Origin: Pseudoxanthomonas spadix
GTDB lineage: Bacteria > Pseudomonadota > Gammaproteobacteria > Xanthomonadales > Xanthomonadaceae
Length of the DNA stretch: 64,000 nucleotides
Reading direction: 5' to 3'
NCBI RefSeq assembly: GCF_003703395.1
Contig: NZ_RDQN01000003.1
Location: 62,001-126,000, forward strand
The translations under genes and the position numbers were made by a program. The notes beneath the pieces are model-generated. The model did not search any database. It saw only the letters and a program-made list of their open reading frames with translations, and was not told the origin of the DNA. This document shows, one piece after another, positions 42,238-53,512 of this stretch. Within the stretch, counting starts at the first letter, position 1, and each line of letters opens with the position of its first letter.

Positions 42238-42269
42238 GAAACCCGGCGAAAGCCGGGTTTCCTGTTTTT
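42238..42269 (+). terminator. Terminator after rplS
   Basis: GAAACCCGGC-GAAA-GCCGGGTTTC followed by CTGTTTTTG is a clear intrinsic terminator with a GAAA loop, 43 bp after the rplS stop. Confidence 0.9.
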
Positions 42270-42327
42270 GCTGGATCGCACAGGCGCATGCCTGCATGCA
42301 GGACGATTCCGCTCAAGGCTTGAGGTG

Positions 42328-42612
42328 ATGGCGATGCAGCCCAATGCATTGAAGTTGCTGTGCGGCATGGCGATGCTGGCCCTGGCCGGCTGCGCCAGCA
42401 CGATCGGCCAGGATGGCTCGACCGTTTCACTGGTCTGCCAGCAGCAGGCGCGCGAGGCGGCCAACCAGCCGCCGTTCCCAAAGTCGTTGCGAGACGGCAA
42501 GCATGGTCAGGAGTTTCAACAAGGCATCCGCGACGCGCAGATGTCGCGATCCTGCCAGCAGGAAGTCGATTCGCATGTCGAAGTCACCTTCAAACCCACG
42601 CACGGCAGTTGA
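42328..42612 (+). CDS. Small lipoprotein, unknown function
   Basis: A 94-residue lipoprotein. The signal peptide ends in the lipobox LAGC (alternative in-frame ATG at 42334 fits the GAGG element at 42322-42325 better). The mature part is hydrophilic with two further Cys (VCQQQAREAANQ and RSCQQEV), which could form a disulfide. No domain is recognised. It sits between the rplS terminator and hslR and has normal-looking codon use. Confidence 0.7.
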   Translation: MAMQPNALKLLCGMAMLALAGCASTIGQDGSTVSLVCQQQAREAANQPPFPKSLRDGKHGQEFQQGIRDAQMSRSCQQEVDSHVEVTFKPTHGS

Positions 42613-42815
42613 ACAGGCGCATCCGATCGTGGCATTGATGGCCTTCGGATATTCAGGAATTCATCCATGAAACTGCTGGCTTCGTCCTCCTCGGCCGCAA
42701 CATTGGCCAGGTCGAGCGCCGGCACGATGGTCCGTGACCCCTGCCAGCCCAACGATTTGCCGGAATGGTCCAGCGGCAAGCGGGACACCATCAAACCCGA
42801 CTTCTTCAGGAAAAC

Positions 42816-43220
42816 ATGACTGAACCGCTTGTCGCACGAACCGTCCGCCTGGATGTCTGGCTGTGGGCGGCGCGCTTCTACAAGACCCGTGTGCTGGCCA
42901 AGGATGCGGTGGCGCTGGGCAAGGTGGAGATCGGCGGCCAGCGGGCCAAGCCGGCGCGTGCGGTGCGAGTGGGCGATGTGTTGCAGGTCCAGCGCGGCGA
43001 TGAACGCTTTGAGGTGACCGTGCTGGGCCTGTCCGATGTGCGCGGGCCGGCGCCGGTGGCGCAGGCGCTCTACGGCGAAAGCCAGGCTTCGCAGCAGCGT
43101 CGCGCGCAGGTCCGCGCCACACGCGCTGCCGAGCGCAGCGGCTACCGCGCGCCGCAGACCAAGCCGGACAAGCGTGCACGGCGCCTGATCCAGGCGCTGG
43201 GCGACATCGACGCGTTCTGA
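42816..43220 (+). CDS. hslR: Hsp15, S4-domain heat-shock RNA-binding protein
   Basis: A 134-residue S4-domain protein of the HslR/Hsp15 type, which binds 50S subunits carrying stalled peptidyl-tRNA and helps recycle them. The S4 fold is at 11-70: VRLDVWLWAARFYKTRVLA, then KVEIGGQRAKPARAVRVGD. The basic C-terminal tail (RRAQVRATRAAERSGYRAPQ) is typical. ATG 42816 is preceded by AGGA at 42808. It is followed by a repeat-rich spacer. Confidence 0.93.
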   Translation: MTEPLVARTVRLDVWLWAARFYKTRVLAKDAVALGKVEIGGQRAKPARAVRVGDVLQVQRGDERFEVTVLGLSDVRGPAPVAQALYGESQASQQRRAQVRATRAAERSGYRAPQTKPDKRARRLIQALGDIDAF

Positions 43221-43452
43221 TCCGGCCTCTGGCGGCCGACGCTGCAGGGACTGGCCGGCTGCTCAGCCCGGCGCGGCAGGATCGGCCACCGGCAAGGAAC
43301 AACGAAAACGTCCAGCGGTCCAGCAGGACCAGCGTCAGCATCGACGTGGTGACTGGCAGGTGCCGCCGGCTCCGCATGGTCGTGGGTCGAAGCCAGGAGC
43401 TGTTCTGCATTCGCGCCGGGCAACCCACCGCCCGCGCCGCTGGGGTTTTGCC

Positions 43453-43480
43453 CCCTCTCCCCCGCCTGCGGGGGAGAGGG
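43453..43480. repeat. GC-rich hairpin repeat, copy 1
   Basis: A perfect 13-bp hairpin, CCCTCTCCCCCGC/GCGGGGGAGAGGG with a 2-base loop. The flanks CCGGGGTGAGGGGG on its right are the complement of the left flank of copy 2, so the two form an inverted pair. Confidence 0.8.
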
Positions 43481-43586
43481 CCGGGGTGAGGGGGATCGAG
43501 GTGATGGCCGTGCTGACGACGACACATCGCGTGCCGGAGCCGGCTGCGGTTTGCTGAGTTTCAAGCAACAAGCCCCCCTCACCCAA

Positions 43587-43614
43587 CCCTCTCCCCCGCC
43601 TGCGGGGGAGAGGG
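43587..43614. repeat. GC-rich hairpin repeat, copy 2
   Basis: The same hairpin as at 43453-43480, CCCTCTCCCCCGC and its complement, with the flank CCCCCCTCACCC on its left, the mirror of copy 1's right flank. Confidence 0.8.
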
Positions 43615-43649
43615 GGCTTATGTGCCGCGTCGCTGGCCGGAGCCCAGGC

Positions 43650-43815
43650 TAGCAGCCTGTCGGGCTTTGGTGGTCGAGGCGAGAATTCGGCTGTGCGAGG
43701 TCAGATTTTCGACGGTTCGCCGGCCCATAGTGGTGCTATGGGCCAAGAAGCGGCGGAAAGATGGACCGCACAGGCGGATTCGCAGCCCGGCCGACCAAAG
43801 TCCGACAGGCTGCTA
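43650..43815. mobile_element. MITE-like element 3 (166 bp)
   Basis: Terminal inverted repeats TAGCAGCCTGTCGGGCTTTG and its near-complement. The interior is about 85 percent identical to the reverse complement of element 2 (41455-41622). It lies 78 bp from the pnuC stop codon. Confidence 0.88.
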
Positions 43816-43893
43816 GGGGATTGACGAGGTGACAGAGAGACAGTGCAGGTGGGGGAAAGGGAGCCGAGCACCATGTCGTGAAGACCGCTGCGC

Positions 43894-44475
43894 CTACACG
43901 CCGGTGGTCAGCGCGGGATCGCCGGCGCGGCGCCAATGACGCAGGCCGAGTACGGCCAGCCCGACGAAGCCCAGGTACAGCGCCGCGGTCACGTCCAGCG
44001 ACTTGTACAGGTACAGCCCGGTGTAGATCACGTCCACCACGATCCACAGCCACCACGCCGCCACGTGGCGGCGTGCCTGCCACCACTGCGCCACCAGGCT
44101 GAAGGCAGTCAGTGCCGCGTCCAGCCAGGGCAGGGCGGCATCGGTGAAGGTGTGCATCACCATGCCCAGCGCCACGGCCAGGACCACGCCGCAGGCCAGG
44201 TCGCGCAGCATCGCGCGCCCCGCCAGCGGCGCAACCTGGACCAGGCCATCGCCATCCAGGTGCGCCTTCCAGCGCCACCAGCCGTAGCCGATGAAGCCGG
44301 CGAAGGCGCCCTGCAGCAGCGCATCCGAATACAGCCTGGCCTGGATGAACACCCCGGCATACAGCGCCACCGAGACCAGCCCGAGCGGCCAGCCCAGCAG
44401 GTGCCGGCGCGCGGCCAGCCAGACCGCGGCCACGCTCACCGCCGCGGCGATCCATTCCAGGGTCTGGGCGTTCAC
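43894..44475 (-). CDS. PnuC-family vitamin transporter, probably PnuT (thiamine)
   Basis: A 193-residue PnuC-family facilitator with about seven membrane segments. The central signatures are IGYGWWRWKAHLDGDG and AQWWQARRHVAAWWLWIVVD, which hold the conserved Trp-rich substrate helices. The GTG start at 44475 overlaps the TGA of the TonB receptor (GTGA), so the genes are coupled. Since the transcript begins with a TPP riboswitch, the substrate is most likely thiamine rather than nicotinamide riboside (the PnuT subgroup). A GTG start was inferred from the overlap. Confidence 0.85.
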   Translation of the reverse strand: MNAQTLEWIAAAVSVAAVWLAARRHLLGWPLGLVSVALYAGVFIQARLYSDALLQGAFAGFIGYGWWRWKAHLDGDGLVQVAPLAGRAMLRDLACGVVLAVALGMVMHTFTDAALPWLDAALTAFSLVAQWWQARRHVAAWWLWIVVDVIYTGLYLYKSLDVTAALYLGFVGLAVLGLRHWRRAGDPALTTGV

Positions 44476-46646
44476 AGCGCGTAGCTCACCGACAGGCGCG
44501 CCATGCGCGGCGCGCCGGGGAACAGGTAATAGTCGCCGCCGCTGCTGCCGGTGTCGCGCCAGTAGCGGTGGTCGAACACGTTGTCCACCGACAGGCGCCA
44601 GGTCAGCGCATGGCCGCGCAGCTCGCTGCGCAGGCGCACGCCGGCGTCGAACACGTTGTAGGCCGGCGCGCGCACCGCGCCGTCGGCGGTGGCCACGTTC
44701 GGCGCGGCATAGCGCCAGCCGCCGCTGAGCGTCCAGGCCGGCGCGAACGGCAGCTGGTAGTCGGCATACACGCTGGCGCGCGCCTTGGGCACATTGAGCA
44801 GCTGGTGGCCTTGGTAGGCCGGCGTGCCGGCATCCTCGGCGCGCGCGCGCAGCACACTGGCGCTGGCGGTGACGCGCAGGTGCTCGGTGATGCGGCCGTT
44901 GGCGCTCAGTTCCAGGCCGGTATGCACCTGGTCGCCCTGCTGGACGAAGCTGTAGCCGGCGGCGCTGTCGTCGGGCCGTGCGTACTGGAACGGCTGGCTG
45001 ATGCGGAACAACGCCGCGCCCAGGTCCAGGGTGTCGGTCGCGGAGAACTTGACCCCCAGCTCGACCTGGCGCGAGACCATCGGCGGCAGGAAGCTGCCGG
45101 CATTGGAAGTCCAGTAAGGCGCCTGCTGGCCCAGCGACAGGCCCTTGCTGTAGCTCAGGTATGCGTTGAGCTGCGCGGTGGCCTGCCACAGCAGCGCGGT
45201 CTGCGGCAGGAACTTGCTCAGGCGCGTGTGCCGCTCGCGCACGCCTTGGCTGTCGTTGGCGTCTTCGTCCAGGCGCACATGGCGCCCGCCCGCCAGCCAC
45301 TGCCAGCCGTTGCCCAGGCCGATGCGGTCCAGCGCGAAGACCGCGCGCTGCCTGTCGTCCAGGCGGCGCGCGGAGGGACCGGGCTGGTTGGGCGAGGGCG
45401 CGAACACCGGCACCTGCGGATCATCGATGTTGGCCGTGCCCACGTAGTCGTATACGTCCTGGCGCCGGTCCACCGTGCGCTGGAAACCGTCCACGCCAAA
45501 GGTCAGCTGATGGCTGAGCGCGCCGGTGTGGAAGCTGCCCTGCAGCTGCGCGCGCAGTTGATCGTTGACCCGGGTGTCGTCGGGGCTGCGGTAGTCGTAG
45601 ATGTCGTAGTCGCCGTTGGGCGCGAAGAAGTTGCCCGGCACGCTGCCATCGGCGCACTGTGCGGCATAGAAACACCCGTAGGCGAAGGCCACGTTGTCAT
45701 CGATCACGCTGCGGCTGTGGCCCAGCGCCACGCTGCCCTGCCAGGCATCATTGAACCGGTAGCGATAGCGCGCGGTAAAGTTGCTCGAGGCGATGGCCAC
45801 CGGCTGCTGCCAGGGCTGGTAGCCGAGCATCCGGGTGCGGCTGGGATGGTCGGGCAGGGCCTGGCCGCCCAGCAGCTGATAGCCGGAGACCGAGCGTTGC
45901 GCGCTGGTCTGGTAGTTGCCGTCCAGTTCGAGCCTGGCCTTGTCGCCGATCAACCAGTCGGCCGCCAGCGCATAGAAATTGCGCCGGCCATCGGCGTGCT
46001 CGACGTGGGAATGGGTGTCTTCCCAGGCCGCATTGAAGCGCAGGCCAAAGCGCGGGGTGATCCAGCGGCCCAGGTCCACCGCGGTGTAGCGCGAGCCATG
46101 CGAGTCGGTGCCAACGGTCAGCTCCTGCACCCGCGCCGGGCGCTTGGCCACGTAGTTGATGATGCCGCCAGGGGCCATGATGCCCGCGGTCAGGCCGGCT
46201 TCGCCCTTGAGGATCTCCACCTGCTGGATGTGCTCCAGGGCCAGGCGCTGCTCGCCGGCGATGGTCAGGTCGTTGAAGCGATAGCCGGTGGCCAGATCCA
46301 GCGCAAAGCCGCGGATGGCCACGTTCTGGTAATAGCCCACCGCGGCATAGCTGTCGCCGAGCGAGGCGTCGCTGTAGGCCAGCTCGCTCAACGTGCGCGG
46401 TTGGCGGTTGTCGAGCAACCCACGACCCAGCACGTTGATCGAGGCAGGGATGTCCTTCCAGCTGCCGGGGCCGAAGCTGCTCAGCTGCGGGGCCGGAGTG
46501 GTCGGTTCCTGGCCCTGCACCCGCACCGGTGCCAGCTCGGTGGCGGAAGTTTCGGTTGCCTGCGCATCGTCGGCCTGCTGGGCCTGGAGCGGCAGCGCGG
46601 TGCAGAGCAGGGAGGAAAGTAGCAGGGTGGAGCGAGAGCGGTTCAT
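44472..46646 (-). CDS. TonB-dependent receptor, probably for thiamine
   Basis: A 724-residue outer-membrane TonB-dependent receptor. The ATG at 46646 opens a signal peptide ending AQA (about 1-23). The plug domain follows and contains SINVLGRGLLDNRQPRTL, IRGFALDLATGYRFNDL and HIQQVEILKGEAGLTAG. A 22-strand barrel fills the remainder and ends with the aromatic-terminated RLSVSYAL. It belongs to the siderophore-like branch by sequence, but the TPP riboswitch upstream and the PnuC-family gene downstream point to thiamine or a thiamine phosphate. Binding has not been shown here. Confidence 0.9.
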   Translation of the reverse strand: MNRSRSTLLLSSLLCTALPLQAQQADDAQATETSATELAPVRVQGQEPTTPAPQLSSFGPGSWKDIPASINVLGRGLLDNRQPRTLSELAYSDASLGDSYAAVGYYQNVAIRGFALDLATGYRFNDLTIAGEQRLALEHIQQVEILKGEAGLTAGIMAPGGIINYVAKRPARVQELTVGTDSHGSRYTAVDLGRWITPRFGLRFNAAWEDTHSHVEHADGRRNFYALAADWLIGDKARLELDGNYQTSAQRSVSGYQLLGGQALPDHPSRTRMLGYQPWQQPVAIASSNFTARYRYRFNDAWQGSVALGHSRSVIDDNVAFAYGCFYAAQCADGSVPGNFFAPNGDYDIYDYRSPDDTRVNDQLRAQLQGSFHTGALSHQLTFGVDGFQRTVDRRQDVYDYVGTANIDDPQVPVFAPSPNQPGPSARRLDDRQRAVFALDRIGLGNGWQWLAGGRHVRLDEDANDSQGVRERHTRLSKFLPQTALLWQATAQLNAYLSYSKGLSLGQQAPYWTSNAGSFLPPMVSRQVELGVKFSATDTLDLGAALFRISQPFQYARPDDSAAGYSFVQQGDQVHTGLELSANGRITEHLRVTASASVLRARAEDAGTPAYQGHQLLNVPKARASVYADYQLPFAPAWTLSGGWRYAAPNVATADGAVRAPAYNVFDAGVRLRSELRGHALTWRLSVDNVFDHRYWRDTGSSGGDYYLFPGAPRMARLSVSYAL

Positions 46647-46730
46647 CGATTCGTCACCAGGGAGTGGCTCAGGGACGAAGCGACGGCCGCACGTGCGCAC
46701 GCCTGCCACAGGCGGTGCTTGCGTGCTGCT

Positions 46731-46815
46731 CAAAGCTCCCTACGCCGGTACGAACCGGATCAGGTTCCAAGGGACTCTCTCAGCCTGGCAACGCCAGGCA
46801 CCCCCGCTTCAGGGG
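46731..46815 (-). promoter_or_regulatory. TPP riboswitch (THI element)
   Basis: Read on the minus strand: GGGGGTGCC, a hairpin CTGGC/GCCAG, then GGCTGAGAGAGTCCC, ACCTGATCCGG, a TACCGGCGTAGGGA end, closed by AAGC/GCTT. These are the conserved helices and TPP-contact motifs (CTGAGA and ACCTGATC) of the TPP riboswitch in the correct order. About 85-90 nt separate it from the receptor start. It should shut off the downstream receptor and PnuT genes when TPP is abundant. The upstream CCCC repeat can also pair with the GGGG part (expression-platform alternative). Confidence 0.93.
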
Positions 46816-46857
46816 TCATTTGACAACAAACCGCGGGCAATTGCACACCCGGCGTGT

Positions 46858-47994
46858 TCAGGCCGCCGCGCCGATCGCCTGCAGCAGGGCCTGGCCCGGC
46901 GCGGTGTGGAACCAGCGTGCATGCCCCAGCAGGAAGGTGTCGTAGGCCACCTGGGCATTGCCGGGCGAATGGGTCACGGCCTGGAAATACTCGACTTCGG
47001 ACAGCGCGAACTCCACGTGCACCAGCGGCAACAGGTCGGCCAGCAGTTGCAGGCGCGGTGGCTCCAGCGCCAGCACGCTGCGATAGCCGTCGATGAGTGC
47101 CAGGGCGGTGTCCAGGTGGAGCGCGTCCATGCCGCGTTCTGGCGTCAGCCAGGCGATCGCGTTGCGTTCGATCGCCGTGGCCAGGTCGAACAGCGCGCTG
47201 GTCGGCGAGGCCAGGCCGAAGTCGAGCACGCTGCTCACGCGCATGGCCGCGCCATCGTGTTGCCACAGCAGGTTGGAGACGTGCCAGTCGTTGTGCGCCC
47301 ACAGGCGCGGCTCGGCGCGCAGGCGCGCGGCAAGACCGGCGTGCCGGGGCAATAGCGCATGGCGCAAATCGGCCTGCCACTGGCGATGCTGCAGGTACGC
47401 CGCCAGGCCCGGGCGCTCGCCCAGCTGCGCCTGCAGCGCGGCAATCGGATCGTCGGCGCGCAGCAAATCGTCGCGGGCGACCAGCAGGTGGGTGCTGCGC
47501 TGGGGCGCGCGGTAGTCGGCAGCGGCCCGGTGCAGGCGTGCCAGCATCGCCCCGGCTTCATGGGCCTGCCCAGGATCGGTCAGCGGCGTCCACGAGGCGC
47601 TCTGGCGATACAGGTCTTGGCCGATGCCGGCACTGTGGACCTCGTAGGTCCAATCGCCGATGGCCGACGCCGTGTGCGCGTCCCGGTCGGCAAACACCTG
47701 CACCACCGGCACGCCGTGCGCGGCCAGGTGCGCGATGAAGCGATGTTCCTCTTCCAGCTGGGCCGGGGTCCGCACGCGGGCATGGTGGCGCTTGATGAAG
47801 ACCTGCCGCTGCGGCGTGCGCACCAGCGCCGCGGCCGACAGCGGGCGCGGGCTGTGCCACAGCACCGCTGCATCGCCATGCAGGCCCGGATAGCGCCTCA
47901 GCAGCTGCGCAATTTCCTGCTCGCGCAGCGGTGGCCAGTCCGGCGGCACCTCCTCGGCGCCGACGCCATGCACGCGATGGGTGGGAGCGGTCAT
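46858..47994 (-). CDS. APH-type phosphotransferase (aminoglycoside/choline kinase-like)
   Basis: A 378-residue small-molecule kinase of the APH superfamily. The catalytic loop is LWAHNDWHVSNLLW, with the Asp of HND and the Asn ligand. VLDFGLASPTSALFDLATAI is the metal-binding D-F-G-like segment, and KRHH near 76 holds the ATP-site Lys. ATG 47994 is chosen over 48033. The product of the family phosphorylates a hydroxyl or amino compound; the substrate here is unknown. It is upstream of the TPP-controlled receptor on the same strand, but the riboswitch lies between them, so shared regulation is unproven. A thiamine-kinase role is possible but not shown. Confidence 0.85.
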   Translation of the reverse strand: MTAPTHRVHGVGAEEVPPDWPPLREQEIAQLLRRYPGLHGDAAVLWHSPRPLSAAALVRTPQRQVFIKRHHARVRTPAQLEEEHRFIAHLAAHGVPVVQVFADRDAHTASAIGDWTYEVHSAGIGQDLYRQSASWTPLTDPGQAHEAGAMLARLHRAAADYRAPQRSTHLLVARDDLLRADDPIAALQAQLGERPGLAAYLQHRQWQADLRHALLPRHAGLAARLRAEPRLWAHNDWHVSNLLWQHDGAAMRVSSVLDFGLASPTSALFDLATAIERNAIAWLTPERGMDALHLDTALALIDGYRSVLALEPPRLQLLADLLPLVHVEFALSEVEYFQAVTHSPGNAQVAYDTFLLGHARWFHTAPGQALLQAIGAAA

Positions 47995-48027
47995 GGCAAA
48001 ACGCGCGGCGACATGGCCGGTATTGTG

Positions 48028-48057
48028 CGACAACGGCGCCAGAAGGCGCCGTTGTCG
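48028..48057 (-). terminator. Strong hairpin downstream of katG
   Basis: A 13-bp perfect stem (CGACAACGGCGCC/GGCGCCGTTGTCG) with a tetraloop lies 41 bp after the katG stop. No good T-run is seen in the katG direction, so it may act as a processing or protecting hairpin. Confidence 0.5.
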
Positions 48058-48097
48058 TGTTGCCGATGCCGTGGCGCGAAGGGCGCGCGCGGTGCGA

Positions 48098-50438
<2,341 letters not shown>

Positions 50439-50464
50439 TGCAAATCCAGCGCGGTGGCCGGCGC

Positions 50465-53116
50465 TCAGAGCAGTGCCTTGAGCCGATACAGCGCCTCCAG
50501 CGCCTGCTTGGGCGTCAGTTCGTCCGGGTCCAGAGCGGCCAGCGCCTCCTGCGCCGCGGACGGGGCCGCGGCGAACAGGCCGAACTGCTGCGGGGCGTCC
50601 AGCGCCCGCGGCGCCATCTTCGAGGCCTGGGTGTGGCGGCCGCGCTGTTCCAGCTCGGCCAGGCGGCGCCGGGCCTGGGCCAGCGTGCTGCGCGGCAGGC
50701 CGGCCAGCGCCGCCACCTGCAGGCCGAAGCTGCGATTGGCCGCCCCATCCTTGACCGCATGCATGAACACCAGCGTGTGGCCATGTTCGACCGCATCCAG
50801 GTGCACGTTGGCGATGCCGCTGGGACCGCCTTCGAAGCTCTCGCTGGCCAGCGCGGTCAGCTCGAAATAATGCGTGGCAAACAGCGTGTAGCAGCGATTG
50901 ACCGAGGCCAGGTGGCGGGCGACCGCATCGGCCAGCGCCAGGCCGTCGTAGGTCGAGGTGCCGCGGCCGATCTCGTCCATCAGCACCAGCGACTGGTGGG
51001 TGGCGTGGTGCAGGATGTAGCTGGTCTCGGCCATTTCCACCATGAAGGTGGACTGGCCGCGGGCCAGGTCGTCGCCGGCGCCGATGCGGGTCAGGATGCG
51101 GTCGATCGGCCCGATCTGCGCGCGTGCGGCCGGCACGAAGCTGCCGATTGCGCTGAGCAGCACGATCAGCGCGTTCTGGCGCATGTAGGTGGACTTGCCG
51201 CCCATGTTGGGGCCGGTGATGACCAGCATGCGCCGCGCCTGGAGCGTGTCGCTGCCGTCCAGGCGCAGGTCGTTGGGTTCGAACGGCTCGCTGCGCACCG
51301 CCTCGACCACCGGATGACGGCCGCGTTCGATCACCAGGCACGGCGCGTCGGTCAGCTGCGGGCGGTTCCAGTCCAGGGTTTGGGCGCGCTCGGCAAACGC
51401 GCACAGCACGTCCAGTTCGCTCAGGGCCAGGGCGCAGCGCTTGAGTGGTTCGATCACTTCGTTGAGCGCGTCCAGCAGCCGTTCGTACAGCACGCGCTCG
51501 CGCGACAGGGCGCGTTCGCGCGCGGACAGCACCTTGTCCTCGAAGGATTTCAGTTCCTCGGTGATGTAGCGCTCGGCATTGGCCAGGGTCTGGCGGCGGC
51601 TGTAGTGCACCGGCGCCCGGTCGGCCTGGCCCTTGCTGATCTCGATGTAATAGCCGTGGACGCGGTTGTAGCCGACCTTCAGGGTGGCGATGCCGCTGGC
51701 GGCGCGCTCGCGCGTTTCCAGCTCGATCAGGAACTGGTCGGCGTTGCTGGACAGCTGGCGCAGTTGGTCCAGCTCGACATCAAAGCCATCGGCCAGCACG
51801 CCACCATCGGTGAGCTTGAGCGGTGGCTGCTCGGCCACTGCGGCGACCAGCAGCTGCGCGGTGGCATCGTGTTCGCCCATCGAGGCGGCCAGCGCGTGCA
51901 GTCTTGGCGAATCCAGCGGGCCAAGCAGTTGGCGCAGGCGCGGCAGCTGCGCCAGGCTGTTGCGCAGGGTGGACATGTCGCGCGGGCGCGCCGAGCGCAG
52001 GGCCACGCGGGTGAGGATGCGTTCGACATCGCCGAAGGCGCGCAGCGCCTGGCGCAGCGCCTGGCCGGTACTTGTTGCGGGGTCGGCATCGGTGCCGTGC
52101 TCGATCAGGGTCTGGACCGCATGCTGGCGCTGGTTCAACACCGCGTGGTCGCGCAGCGGACGGTGCAGCCAGCGCCGCAGCAGCCGTCCGCCCATCGGAG
52201 TGATCGTGCTGTCCAGGATGCCCAGCAGGGTGTGGCGGGTGTCGCCGTCCACGCGCGTGTCCAGCTCCAGGTGGCGCCGGGTGGCCGCGTTCATCGCGAT
52301 CGCCTCGCTGGATGACTCCAGCGCGATCGCGGTCAGGTGCGGCAGCTGGGACTTCTGGGTTTCCTCGACATAGCCCAGCAGCGCGCCGGCGGCGGCAATG
52401 GCCAGCGGCTTGTCCTGGATGCCGAAGCCGGTCAGGTCATGCAGCCCGAAGAACTGCAGCAGCTGGCGCCGACCGCTGTCGGCATCGAACAGCCATGGCG
52501 CGCGGCGACGGATGCCGCTGCGGGCGGCCAGAAACGCCGGCCAGCCTTCCTCATCGGGCACCAGCAGCTCGGCCGGTTCCAGGCGCGCGATTTCAGCTTC
52601 CAGCGCGTCTTCGGATTCGACCTGGTTGACCAGAAAACGCCCGCCGGCCAGATCGGCCCAGGCCAGGCCGTAGCCGCGCTTGTCACGCGAGAGCGCCATC
52701 AGCAGCGTGTCGCGGCGTTCGTTGAGCAGCGCCTCGTCGGTGACCGTGCCCGGTGTGACGATGCGCACCACCTTGCGCTCGACCAGGCCCTTGGCCAGGG
52801 CCGGGTCGCCGATCTGCTCGCAGATCGCCACCGATTCGCCCAGCGCCACCAGCCGCGCCAGATAGCCTTCGTAGGCATGCACCGGCACACCGGCCATCGG
52901 GATCGGCGCGCCACCGGAGCTGCCGCGCTGGGTCAGGGTGATGTCCAGCAGCCGCGCCGCCTTGCGCGCATCGTCGTAGAACAGCTCGTAGAAATCGCCC
53001 ATGCGGAAGAACAGCAGCAGGTCCGGGTACTCGGACTTGGCTGCGAAGAACTGCTTCATCAGCGGGGTGTGTTCCAACACAGCCTTGCCGGCTGGCGAAT
53101 CGTCTTTTTTTGTCAT
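50465..53116 (-). CDS. mutS: MutS DNA mismatch repair ATPase
   Basis: An 883-residue MutS that recognises base mismatches and starts MutL-directed repair. The mismatch-reading GDFYELF motif is near the start, after [13 protein letters not shown]. The ATPase has Walker [11 protein letters not shown], Walker B in [15 protein letters not shown] and FATHYFEL. The C-terminal tetramerisation tail follows. ATG 53116 (MTKKDD) begins the homology; an upstream start at 53155 would add only a short tail. Length is normal. Confidence 0.97.
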   Translation of the reverse strand: MTKKDDSPAGKAVLEHTPLMKQFFAAKSEYPDLLLFFRMGDFYELFYDDARKAARLLDITLTQRGSSGGAPIPMAGVPVHAYEGYLARLVALGESVAICEQIGDPALAKGLVERKVVRIVTPGTVTDEALLNERRDTLLMALSRDKRGYGLAWADLAGGRFLVNQVESEDALEAEIARLEPAELLVPDEEGWPAFLAARSGIRRRAPWLFDADSGRRQLLQFFGLHDLTGFGIQDKPLAIAAAGALLGYVEETQKSQLPHLTAIALESSSEAIAMNAATRRHLELDTRVDGDTRHTLLGILDSTITPMGGRLLRRWLHRPLRDHAVLNQRQHAVQTLIEHGTDADPATSTGQALRQALRAFGDVERILTRVALRSARPRDMSTLRNSLAQLPRLRQLLGPLDSPRLHALAASMGEHDATAQLLVAAVAEQPPLKLTDGGVLADGFDVELDQLRQLSSNADQFLIELETRERAASGIATLKVGYNRVHGYYIEISKGQADRAPVHYSRRQTLANAERYITEELKSFEDKVLSARERALSRERVLYERLLDALNEVIEPLKRCALALSELDVLCAFAERAQTLDWNRPQLTDAPCLVIERGRHPVVEAVRSEPFEPNDLRLDGSDTLQARRMLVITGPNMGGKSTYMRQNALIVLLSAIGSFVPAARAQIGPIDRILTRIGAGDDLARGQSTFMVEMAETSYILHHATHQSLVLMDEIGRGTSTYDGLALADAVARHLASVNRCYTLFATHYFELTALASESFEGGPSGIANVHLDAVEHGHTLVFMHAVKDGAANRSFGLQVAALAGLPRSTLAQARRRLAELEQRGRHTQASKMAPRALDAPQQFGLFAAAPSAAQEALAALDPDELTPKQALEALYRLKALL

Positions 53117-53512
53117 TGACTTCAGAACGTATCGCTTCTTTGTGCGGACAACCACTTGACCCGTCCCGCGCGCCCCAACGCCGTTTGGCTTGAGTCACGC
53201 CGCCATGGGCAGCGCGGCCGGTTGCCGATGGTGGGCTGCTTCGGATTGCGCCTGCGGGGTGTGCCCGATCGGCCCCGTTCCTTGCGGCGCACCTGCTCCT
53301 TGGAAGTGGCCACGGTGCGCATCGATGAACGCAGTCATGGCTTCAACCGGCAGCCCCGCTCGGACTGGACAGGATACGCCGACGCCTTGGCAGGATAGCG
53401 TTGGCCTGAACCGCTTGGGCTTTCGTGGAGGCCGGTTGAGAAGGTCCGGTTGTGGCAGCGGACCGCGCCGCTGGCTTAGCATCGGCGCGTCGATTGCGAG
53501 AAGGAGATTTGC
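53117..53512. other. Gene-free spacer with possible IS3 relic
   Basis: About 395 bp without a supported gene. On the minus strand, ATG 53340 starts MTAFIDAHRGHF, which resembles the N-terminus of an IS3-family transposase OrfB, but it then loses similarity. The rest shows no coding signal or repeat recognised from elsewhere in the window. Confidence 0.4.

Larger units (their letters stand above)
43221..43893. other. Repeat-rich gene-free spacer
   Basis: About 670 bp without a gene. It holds two 28-bp GC-rich hairpin elements (43453-43480 and 43587-43614) and a MITE-like element (43650-43815), described separately. The rest reads as unstructured GC-rich DNA, with no coding signal recognised. 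Confidence 0.7.

Noticed and set aside
42613-42815. Minus-strand frame opposite the 42.3-42.8 kb lipoprotein spacer
   Set aside because: It has no ribosome site or domain and overlaps a known lipoprotein gene and the hslR start.
44568-46622. 684-residue open frame antisense to the TonB receptor
   Set aside because: A shadow of the receptor gene without a recognisable domain.
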